The notes under the pieces: model-generated
Told to the model about the DNA's origin: nothing
The model's database searches: none
The model's input: the letters and a program-made list of their open reading frames with translations, nothing else
Assembly: GCA_937873345.1 (NCBI GenBank)
Contig: CALMRL010000053.1
Location: 1-12,782, forward strand
Reading direction: 5' to 3'
DNA length: 12,782 nucleotides
From: an uncultured Beijerinckiaceae bacterium
GTDB taxonomy: Bacteria; Pseudomonadota; Alphaproteobacteria; Rhizobiales; Beijerinckiaceae
Shown here: positions 6,916 through 12,782 of the stretch, piece after piece
Position numbering within the stretch: position 1 is the stretch's first letter
Layout: each line of letters begins with the position of its first letter
Made by a program: the position numbers and the translations under genes

Positions 6916-7037
6916 GGATGGGACTGCTTGATTTTGTTGCCGAATTGACACGGCAATTATGCATGCGCCCGGGAAGCACGATGTCATACGGGATTCATAT
7001 GGCGGCATATCCCCAAGTAGGGATACCAATTGATTAA
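6909..7037 (+). CDS. candidate 42-codon ORF or leader peptide
   Basis: The ORF runs from ATG at 6909 to TAA at 7035-7037 and begins MRRMGLLDFVAELTRQLCM. A plausible ribosome binding site, GAGGAAA (6898-6904), precedes it, and its start region duplicates that of Omp25-like protein A. The predicted peptide has no signal sequence and no recognised domain. It ends 61 bases before the BBP2-type porin start, so it could be a translated leader or a decayed gene start. Chance remains quite possible at this length. Confidence 0.25.
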   Translation: MRRMGLLDFVAELTRQLCMRPGSTMSYGIHMAAYPQVGIPID

Positions 7038-7098
7038 CAGCAGCGTTGGTTGCTGACAGGTTTCCACCTAACCATCGTAAGTCGCGAGGTCATCAGGG

Positions 7099-8673
7099 AT
7101 GCGTTCTCTGCTCGGTAGAACTACGTTCGCATGCCTTCTGTCGGCAAGCCCGGTCGCTCTATCGGCGGGCCCGGTCGCCGCGGCGGACATGGCGCCGGTG
7201 ATGACGGGTCAGCCGCTGCCCATGTTCGATTTCGGCGGCGTGTTCACGCGCCTGTACCACAACTACGCCGACGAGTACGGCAAGGACGCGCCGGTCTCCG
7301 ACCCCACCGCGCCGCCCGGCCGGCGCCCCGTCAGCCAGATGCCGGCGGCGCCGGAGACGTCGCCGCCCTACCCGTTCACCGACTGGCCGTTCGGCGGCGC
7401 CAGCACCATCGGCGCGACGATTCCGAACTCGGTCGACACGCCGCTGCAGTCGGCGCTCTTCCCGACCAGCACGAAGCCGGGCAAGTTCCTCGCCGACAAC
7501 CACATCCAGGTTTACGGCTGGGTGGACGTGAGCGCCAACGTCAGCACCGCCAAGACCGGCTACGCCGGCAACAACCCCGCGGCCTACGACTACACGCCCG
7601 ACATCGCCCAGCTTGACCAGGCCGTCCTCTACATCGAGCGCCTGCCCGACACGGTGCAGCAGGACCACGTCGACTGGGGCTTCCGCATCAGCGGCATCTA
7701 CGGCGAGAACTATCGCTACACCACCGCGCTCGGGGTCTTCAGCAACCAGTACGTCATCCATAACCACTTCACCGGCTACGACATGCCGATGGTCTACGGC
7801 GAGATCTACCTGCCCTACATCGCCCAGGGCGCGGTGATCCGCTTCGGGCGCTACATCTCGATCCCCGACATCGAGGCGCAGCTCGCCCCCAACAACTACA
7901 CCTACACGCACTCGCTGACCTACACCTTCGACAACTATACGAATACCGGTGTCGTCACCTCGGTCAAGATCAACAAGAACGTGCTGCTGCAGTTCGAGAT
8001 CAGCTCCGGCACCGAGACGGTGCCGTGGAACGCCAAGCACATCAGCCTGGTCAATCCGACCACCGGCTTCCAGGGCTATGCCGGACCGCGCGATCCCGGG
8101 ACGCAGCCGAGCTTCAGCACCTGCCTCCAGCTGCAGAGCGACAGCGGCAACGACAACATCTATCCCTGCGTCAACGCCATCAACAACGGCACCTGGGGCT
8201 ACAACAACCTGCAGTGGTACGGCTTCACCTACTACCACAAGTTCAATGACCGGCTGCACTTCTCTTTCGAGTCCTATTTCGAGTACGAGAACAACGTGCC
8301 GGACGTGTCGCAGGGCTACGGCAACACGGCCTTCGCCTACGACGTCAACCCGCCTCTGGAGGCGCACTGCCATACCGGCCAGACTGCCTGCACCGCCAAG
8401 GCCTTCGCCGCGCTCGGCTACCTGAACTACAAGATCACGCCGCTCGACAACCTCACGCTGCGCGCCGAGTTCTACGACGACTACCAGGGCCAGAGGACGG
8501 GCACAGCGACGCGCTACACCGAGCAGACGATCGGCTTCCAGCACTGGTTCTCGCCCTCGATCGAGCTTCGCCCCGAGGTCGCCTTCTACCAGGCCCTCGA
8601 CGCCCCCGCCTTCGACAACGGCACCAAGCACGACCTGATCGTCGGCTCCACCGACCTGATCTTCCACTTCTAG
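7099..8673 (+). CDS. outer-membrane beta-barrel porin, BBP2/OmpL-like type
   Basis: This 524-residue exported barrel has a signal peptide of about 28 residues (MRSLLGRTTF...SAGPVAA) cleaved before ADMAPV. A proline-rich hydrophilic stretch spans residues 67-100. Then comes IQVYGWVDVSANVSTAK, typical of the opening strand in BBP2-type barrels. Later features include RISGIYGENYRYTTALG, an EIYLPYIAQGAVIRFGRYISI strand pair, many aromatic girdle residues, and a C-terminal Phe (LIFHF). Four cysteines of the mature part fall in two near pairs, C342/C357 and C424/C431, probably loop disulfides. GAGG (7086-7089) lies 9 bases before the ATG. Solute specificity is unknown. It is flanked on both sides by the two small Omp25-like paralogues on the same strand. 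Confidence 0.87.
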   Translation: MRSLLGRTTFACLLSASPVALSAGPVAAADMAPVMTGQPLPMFDFGGVFTRLYHNYADEYGKDAPVSDPTAPPGRRPVSQMPAAPETSPPYPFTDWPFGGASTIGATIPNSVDTPLQSALFPTSTKPGKFLADNHIQVYGWVDVSANVSTAKTGYAGNNPAAYDYTPDIAQLDQAVLYIERLPDTVQQDHVDWGFRISGIYGENYRYTTALGVFSNQYVIHNHFTGYDMPMVYGEIYLPYIAQGAVIRFGRYISIPDIEAQLAPNNYTYTHSLTYTFDNYTNTGVVTSVKINKNVLLQFEISSGTETVPWNAKHISLVNPTTGFQGYAGPRDPGTQPSFSTCLQLQSDSGNDNIYPCVNAINNGTWGYNNLQWYGFTYYHKFNDRLHFSFESYFEYENNVPDVSQGYGNTAFAYDVNPPLEAHCHTGQTACTAKAFAALGYLNYKITPLDNLTLRAEFYDDYQGQRTGTATRYTEQTIGFQHWFSPSIELRPEVAFYQALDAPAFDNGTKHDLIVGSTDLIFHF

Positions 8674-8733
8674 GACCCGACGCGCGGCAGCCCTCGGGAT
8701 GAAGGCCGCCGCGCTCCTCATCGCCATGCCGCT

Positions 8734-8753
8734 GCGGGCGGATGATCGCCCGC
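8734..8753 (+). terminator. hairpin after the BBP2-type porin
   Basis: GCGGGCG-GATGAT-CGCCCGC is a perfect 7-bp GC-rich stem with a 6-base loop, 60 bases after the porin stop and 51 before the next start. There is no T-run, so termination would be weak or Rho-assisted. It may instead attenuate read-through into Omp25-like protein B. Confidence 0.45.
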
Positions 8754-8804
8754 CGACGCCGACAACGTCTTGATCGCTGCAACAACGCTCGAAGGTGCAA
8801 GGCA

Positions 8805-9593
8805 ATGAAGCTTCTCTTGGCAGTCTCGACCTTGACGCTGGTCTCGGCCACGGCCTTCGCCGCCGATCTGCCGTCGCGCCGCGTGCCAGCCGCCTACGCG
8901 CCAGCCCCCGTTCCCGTCTTCACCTGGACCGGCTTCTACGTCGGCGCGCACGTCGGCGGCGAATTCGGCAGCACGGCCACCGCGTCCAGTTCCCTCGTCA
9001 CCGGCGGCGTCCTGGATGGGGTGAGCGCGAAGCGAAGCGGCTTCATCGGGGGTGGCTACACCGGCTACCTGTTCTCGACGCAGTCCGTGCCCCTCCTCAG
9101 CGCGCTGAACGGTCTCGGCGGCGGCGGCGGCGTGTTCGGTTTGGAAGGCGATTTCGACGGGTCCACCGGACGCTCCAGCGTCCTGCTCCCCAACGCGGGC
9201 GTGCTGGCCACCACGCGCGACACCATCCAGGGCTCGGTGCGCGGCCGCTTGGGGCTCGCCTTCAACCGGACGCTGGTGTACGCGACGGGCGGCGCCGCCT
9301 TCGGCGGCCTGGAGAACAACTACTTCAACAGCGCCACCGGCACGGCCGACAATGCGAGCCGAAGCCGGGTCGGATACACGGTCGGCGGCGGCATCGAATA
9401 TGCCTTGATCAACAACTTCTCGGTGCGCGTGGAATACCGCTTCACCGACTTCGGCCGCTACACGGACAACCTCCCGAACACGACCGGCGGCCTGGTCAAC
9501 GTGAGCCAGCGCGTCACCGAGAACCGCGTGCAGGGCGGCTTCTCCTACAAGTTCGAGACCTTCACGCCCGCGCCGGTCGTCGCACGCTACTGA
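8805..9593 (+). CDS. Omp25/31-like outer-membrane beta-barrel protein B
   Basis: This 262-residue barrel is a clear paralogue of the protein at 5863. It has the signal peptide MKLLLAVSTLTLVSATAFA before ADLPSRR, the first strand FTWTGFYVGAHVGGEFG, SVRGRLGLAFNRTLVYATGG, SRVGYTVGGGIEYALI and VRVEYRFTDFG, and the same C-terminal PVVARY. It also carries the shared extra segment GYLFSTQSVPLLSAL, followed here by a run of Gly codons (GGGGG near 9120-9132). ATG at 8805 is chosen because it starts the signal peptide. An in-frame ATG at 8742 would add 21 Arg-rich residues. AAGG upstream gives a modest ribosome binding site. It ends 129 bases before the RND permease, so co-transcription is possible. 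Confidence 0.92.
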   Translation: MKLLLAVSTLTLVSATAFAADLPSRRVPAAYAPAPVPVFTWTGFYVGAHVGGEFGSTATASSSLVTGGVLDGVSAKRSGFIGGGYTGYLFSTQSVPLLSALNGLGGGGGVFGLEGDFDGSTGRSSVLLPNAGVLATTRDTIQGSVRGRLGLAFNRTLVYATGGAAFGGLENNYFNSATGTADNASRSRVGYTVGGGIEYALINNFSVRVEYRFTDFGRYTDNLPNTTGGLVNVSQRVTENRVQGGFSYKFETFTPAPVVARY

Positions 9594-9659
9594 TGCACAT
9601 TTGATGCACTTTGCGGGCTTCTCGCTCCGTCGTCGAGGCCCTGGTTCCAAAGGTGCATC
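9592..9659 (+). promoter_or_regulatory. three GATGCAC boxes before the RND pump gene
   Basis: GATGCAC occurs at 9592-9598 and 9603-9609 as direct repeats 11 bases apart, about one helical turn, and in inverted orientation (GTGCATC) at 9653-9659. The first box overlaps the Omp B stop codon. All lie within 131 bases of the pump start. A 5-bp inverted repeat GCACG/CGTGC (arms with an 8-base spacer) follows at 9660-9677. The spacing suggests co-operative binding by a regulator of the pump; this is inference. Confidence 0.4.
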
Positions 9660-9722
9660 GCACGGGGGAAGACGTGCTAGGCGCTCGGGCGCGGCGCAAT
9701 CCGTTCTCGTGAGTAGCACAGC

Positions 9723-12700
9723 GTGATCAAAGCCCTGCTCAGCTTCGGCCTGACCCGCCGCGCCATCGTGGTGATGGGGCTGGTGGCGTTCTGCAGCGCC
9801 GGGCTGCTCGCCTTCTCGCGCCTCAACATCGAGGCCTATCCCAATCCGGCCCCGGTGATCCTGGAGATCACTGCGCAGGCGGCCGGGCTGTCGGCCGAGG
9901 AGATGGAGAAGTACTACACCATCCCGATGGAGGTCGGGCTCTATCCGGTGCCCGGCGTCGAGAACATCCGCTCGACCTCCTTCTACGGCCTGTCGTTCGT
10001 CCGCGTCACCTTCCGCTACGGCATCGACTATTATTTCGCCTACCAGCAAGCGGCCATCGCCCTGCAGCAGAACGTCCAGCTGCCCAACAACCAGCAGGCG
10101 CAGATCCAGCAGTCCAGCCTGACGGGCGAGATCTTCCGCTACCAGGTCGTCGGACCGCCGAACTTCGGCCTGACCAACCTTCGCACCATCCAGGACTGGG
10201 TGGTGACGCGCCGCCTGCTCACCGTGCCGGGCGTGGTGCAGATCAACGCCTGGGGCGGCACCACCAAGCAGTTCGACGTCACGGCGGACCTGATCCGCCT
10301 GCAGGCCTACGGCGTCACCGTTCCCCAGATGATCACGGCGCTCGGCAACAGCAACATCAACGTCGGCGGCCGCGAGATCGCCGTCGGGCAGCAGTCCATC
10401 AACATCCGCGGCGTCGGCCTGATCGACGACGGCGGCGGCGACGACCTGCTCCAGGGCTACAAGGTCCAGGACATCGAGAACGTCGTGCTCAGCCAGACGA
10501 ACGGCGTGCCCGTGCGCATCAAGGACGTCGCCACCGTGTCCGTCGGCTACGTGCCCCGCCTCGGCATCTGCGGGCGCGACGGGCAGGACGACATCTCCGC
10601 CGCGATCGTGGTGCAGGGGCGCCAGGAGCACACCGGCGAGGTGCTGCCCCGCGTCGAGGCGGAGATCGAGAAGATCAACACCGACGGCACCCTGCCAAGG
10701 GGCGTGAAGGTGGTGTCGTACTACGACCGCGGCTCGCTCGTCGGGGTGACCACGCACACGGTGCTGCACAACCTGGTGTTCGGCTGCCTCCTGGTGTTCT
10801 TCATCCAGTGGGTGTTCCTGGGCGACCTGCGCTCGGCGCTCATCGTCAGCCTCAACATCCCCTTCGCCCTGTTCTTCGCCATCATCGTGCTGGTGCTGCG
10901 CGGCGAGGACGCCAACCTCCTGTCGCTGGGCGCGGTGGACTTCGGCATCATCGTCGATTCCGCCGTGATCCTGGTGGAGAACGTCTTCCGCATCCTGCAG
11001 GCCTCGCCCTCCGCCAAGCAGGGCATGCTGGACGGCTTGGCGGCGGGCGCCTTCGGGTCCGATCCGACGGGATCGGCCGCCACGGGCGGAGCCAAGGGCC
11101 CCTGGACGACCAAGCTGCGCCTCGTCCTCCTCAGCGCGCTGCAGGTCAACCGCGCGGTGTTCTTCACCGCGCTGATCACCGTGACCGCCTTCGTGCCGCT
11201 GTTCACCATGCAGGGCGTCGAGGGCCAGATCTTCGGGCCGATGGCCCGCACCTACGCCTACGCCCTGGCGGGAGCGCTGCTCGCCACCTTCACCGTCACG
11301 CCGGTGCTCGCCTCGCTGGTCCTGCCCGACCACGTCGAGGAGGTCGAGACGATCATCGTGCGGGCGATCCGCGCCGTGTACACGCCGGTCCTGCGCTTCG
11401 GTCTCGACCATCTGGCGATCCCGCTTCTCGGCGGCCTGCTGTTCCTCGGGGTGTGCGGGGCGCTGGCGAGCCGGCTCGGCAGCGAGTTCCTACCGGCGCT
11501 GGAGGAGGGCAACTTCTGGATCCGCGCGTCGATGCCGCCCACCATCGCGCTCGACGCCGGCACCGCCGCGACCGCCAAGATGCGCGAGATCCTGCTGCGC
11601 CACCCGGAGGTGCTCACCGTGGTGTCGCAGCACGGGCGGCCCGACAACGGCAGCGACGCCTCGCCCTTCTCCAACGTCGAGCTGTTCGCGCCCCTGAAGC
11701 CGCCGGACGAGTGGACGCCCGGCCTGACCAAGGACGTGCTGACCGCGCGGCTGCAGAAGGAGTTCGCCGACGAGATGCCGGGCATCGGCTTCAACTTCTC
11801 GCAGTACATCCAGGACAACGTGGAGGAGGCCCTGTCGGGCGTGAAGGGCGCGAACTCGGTCAAGGTCGTCGGACCCAACCTCGACACGCTGGAGAAGCTC
11901 GCCAACCAGGTGCAGGCCGAGATGACCAAGGTCCGCGGCGTCGCCGACCTCGGCATCTTCCATGTCCAGGGCCAGCCCAACCTCGACATCAAGGTCGACC
12001 GCGTCAGGGCGATGCGCTACGGGCTCAACACCGGCGACGTGACGAGCGTGGTCCAGGCGGCGGTGGGCGGCGCCAACGCCACCACCGTGCTCGAGGGCGA
12101 CCGGCAGTTCGCCCTCGCCGTGCGCCTGGACCCGCGCTTCCGCGACAGCGTCGACGCGATCCGATCCATCCCCGTCGCTTACCAGAACAGCGCCGGGACG
12201 ACCTCCTACATCCCCCTGAGCGAGCTCGCCGCGATCAACGTCGACACCGGCGCCTCCTACATCTACCGCGAGCGCAACAGCCGCTACATTCCCATCAAGT
12301 TCAGCGTGCGGGGCCGCGATCTCGGCAGCACGGTCGCCGAGGCCCAGGAGGTGATCGGGCGCGCCATCAAGCTGCCGGTCGGCTACCGGATGGTGTGGGC
12401 CGGCGAGTACCAGGACCTGGAAACCTCCAAGAAGCGCCTGGAGATCATCGTTCCCATCACCTTCCTGCTGATCCTGGTGCTGCTCTACGCCCTGTTCAGT
12501 TCCCTGCGCGACAGCCTGCTCGCGATGGCCGGCATCCCCTTCTGCGTCGGAGGCGGCGTGCTGGCGTTGCGCTTCTTCGAGCTGGACTTCAGCGTGTCGG
12601 CCGCCATCGGCTTCATCTCGCTTCTCGGCGTGGCGGTGATGGACGGCATCCTCAACCTCACCTACTACCACGAGCTGCGCGATACCGGCATGGTGGTCGA

Positions 12701-12782
12701 GGAAGCGGTGTTCCGCGGCGCGGAGCAACGCATGCGCCCGATGCTGATGACGGTGCTCTCGGCCGGCGTCGGCCTGTTCCCC
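9723..12782 (+). CDS. HME-RND (CusA/CzcA-type) efflux permease, 3' end cut by window edge
   Basis: This is an inner-membrane proton-driven pump subunit. There are 1020 codons in view, against about 1040-1070 for the family, so only the last helix and tail are missing. It shows TM1 near residues 12-32, porter segments such as AEEMEKYYTIPMEVGLYPVPGV, and the family motif VDFGIIVDSAVILVEN with D406, D412 and E419 at the same spacing as the proton-relay triad of CzcA. Later come EFLPALEEGNF and the paired second-half helices (LLILVLLYALFSSLRDSL, IGFISLLGVAVMDGI). GTG at 9723 is the first start after an in-frame stop and gives the usual MIKALLSFGL-like N-terminus; its ribosome binding site is weak. 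By eye, the CusA copper-binding methionines align with R601, N651 and E702, so the substrate is unlikely to be Cu(I)/Ag(I). No adaptor or outer-membrane channel gene precedes it. Confidence 0.93.
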   Translation, partial: MIKALLSFGLTRRAIVVMGLVAFCSAGLLAFSRLNIEAYPNPAPVILEITAQAAGLSAEEMEKYYTIPMEVGLYPVPGVENIRSTSFYGLSFVRVTFRYGIDYYFAYQQAAIALQQNVQLPNNQQAQIQQSSLTGEIFRYQVVGPPNFGLTNLRTIQDWVVTRRLLTVPGVVQINAWGGTTKQFDVTADLIRLQAYGVTVPQMITALGNSNINVGGREIAVGQQSINIRGVGLIDDGGGDDLLQGYKVQDIENVVLSQTNGVPVRIKDVATVSVGYVPRLGICGRDGQDDISAAIVVQGRQEHTGEVLPRVEAEIEKINTDGTLPRGVKVVSYYDRGSLVGVTTHTVLHNLVFGCLLVFFIQWVFLGDLRSALIVSLNIPFALFFAIIVLVLRGEDANLLSLGAVDFGIIVDSAVILVENVFRILQASPSAKQGMLDGLAAGAFGSDPTGSAATGGAKGPWTTKLRLVLLSALQVNRAVFFTALITVTAFVPLFTMQGVEGQIFGPMARTYAYALAGALLATFTVTPVLASLVLPDHVEEVETIIVRAIRAVYTPVLRFGLDHLAIPLLGGLLFLGVCGALASRLGSEFLPALEEGNFWIRASMPPTIALDAGTAATAKMREILLRHPEVLTVVSQHGRPDNGSDASPFSNVELFAPLKPPDEWTPGLTKDVLTARLQKEFADEMPGIGFNFSQYIQDNVEEALSGVKGANSVKVVGPNLDTLEKLANQVQAEMTKVRGVADLGIFHVQGQPNLDIKVDRVRAMRYGLNTGDVTSVVQAAVGGANATTVLEGDRQFALAVRLDPRFRDSVDAIRSIPVAYQNSAGTTSYIPLSELAAINVDTGASYIYRERNSRYIPIKFSVRGRDLGSTVAEAQEVIGRAIKLPVGYRMVWAGEYQDLETSKKRLEIIVPITFLLILVLLYALFSSLRDSLLAMAGIPFCVGGGVLALRFFELDFSVSAAIGFISLLGVAVMDGILNLTYYHELRDTGMVVEEAVFRGAEQRMRPMLMTVLSAGVGLFP

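Larger units (their letters stand above)
6667..7098 (+). other. upstream region of the BBP2-type porin
   Basis: These 430 bases lie between Omp-like protein A and the next porin. Elements seen are a 5-bp stem GAGCG-TCAG-CGCTC (6721-6734) that may be a weak terminator, a 15-bp palindrome (6882-6896), a candidate 42-codon ORF (6909-7037), and inverted repeats ATATG-GCGG-CATAT (6997-7010) and TATCCC-CAAGTA-GGGATA (7008-7025). TTGACA occurs at 6945-6950, but no fitting -10 hexamer follows at 16-18 bases. The rest shows no gene. Confidence 0.5.

Noticed and set aside
7159..8805. A minus-strand open frame of 548 codons opposite the BBP2-type porin
   Set aside because: Antisense shadow of a porin with signal peptide and C-terminal Phe; the translated product is Val/Arg/Asp/Gly low-complexity with no domain.
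8718..11411. A minus-strand open frame of 897 codons across Omp B and the pump
   Set aside because: It is exactly antisense to two well-supported genes and is built of Asp/His/Val/Gln/Arg-rich, domain-free protein, as expected from the complement of GC-rich codons.
11490..12728. A minus-strand open frame of 412 codons opposite the pump's second half
   Set aside because: Same composition signature as the other shadows, and the pump frame is unambiguous.
1..12782. Search for CRISPR arrays, tRNA/rRNA genes, intact transposases, toxin-antitoxin pairs or phage genes
   Set aside because: No regularly spaced repeats, no cloverleaf, no transposase or integrase motifs and no small-gene pair of that kind were seen.

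Overview
The window is GC-rich, about two-thirds G+C in the genes and visibly lower between them. It reads as the chromosome of an alphaproteobacterium, most likely a Methylobacterium/Methylorubrum-type Rhizobiales member. That placement rests on the Omp25/31-like 'AADLP...F.WTG.Y.G' outer-membrane proteins, an OprB porin, an alphaproteobacterial-looking beta-barrel (BBP2-type) porin, and codon usage. It is inference, because there is no rRNA or taxonomic marker here. I see no tRNA, rRNA, CRISPR array or intact insertion sequence.

Layout, left to right. (1) 1-1474, minus strand: most of an AI-2E-family (PerM/UPF0118) membrane protein, whose C-terminus runs off the left edge. (2) 1549-1920, plus: a stand-alone CheY-like receiver protein, divergent from it. 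(3) 2210-2608, plus: a small SnoaL/NTF2-like protein, bracketed by lower-GC sequence that may be an old mobile-element scar. (4) 2741-4267, minus: an OprB-type carbohydrate porin. (5) 4747-4995, minus: a small exported Gly/Ala/Ser-rich protein, followed by a very strong hairpin. (6) 4996-5862: about 870 bp with no convincing gene but several perfect short palindromes, between the divergent small gene and the envelope cluster. (7) 5863-12782, all plus: Omp25-like protein A, a BBP2-type porin, Omp25-like protein B (a paralogue of A), then a CusA/CzcA-type (HME-RND) efflux permease cut by the right edge after 1020 codons.

The window is dominated by the cell envelope: four outer-membrane barrels, one exported small protein and two inner-membrane transport proteins. 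The right half looks like an envelope module in which two paralogous small barrels flank a larger porin and lead into an RND pump. No periplasmic adaptor or TolC-like gene lies upstream of the pump, which is unusual for a metal-efflux operon; they could lie past the right edge. The pump keeps the proton-relay acidic residues of the HME family. By eye it lacks the CusA methionine triad, so Cu(I)/Ag(I) is not the obvious substrate. I find no clear-cut new defence or mobile system. The best leads are the unusual pump context, the repeated GATGCAC boxes before the pump, the palindrome-rich gap, and a possible 42-codon leader ORF whose start region copies that of Omp protein A.
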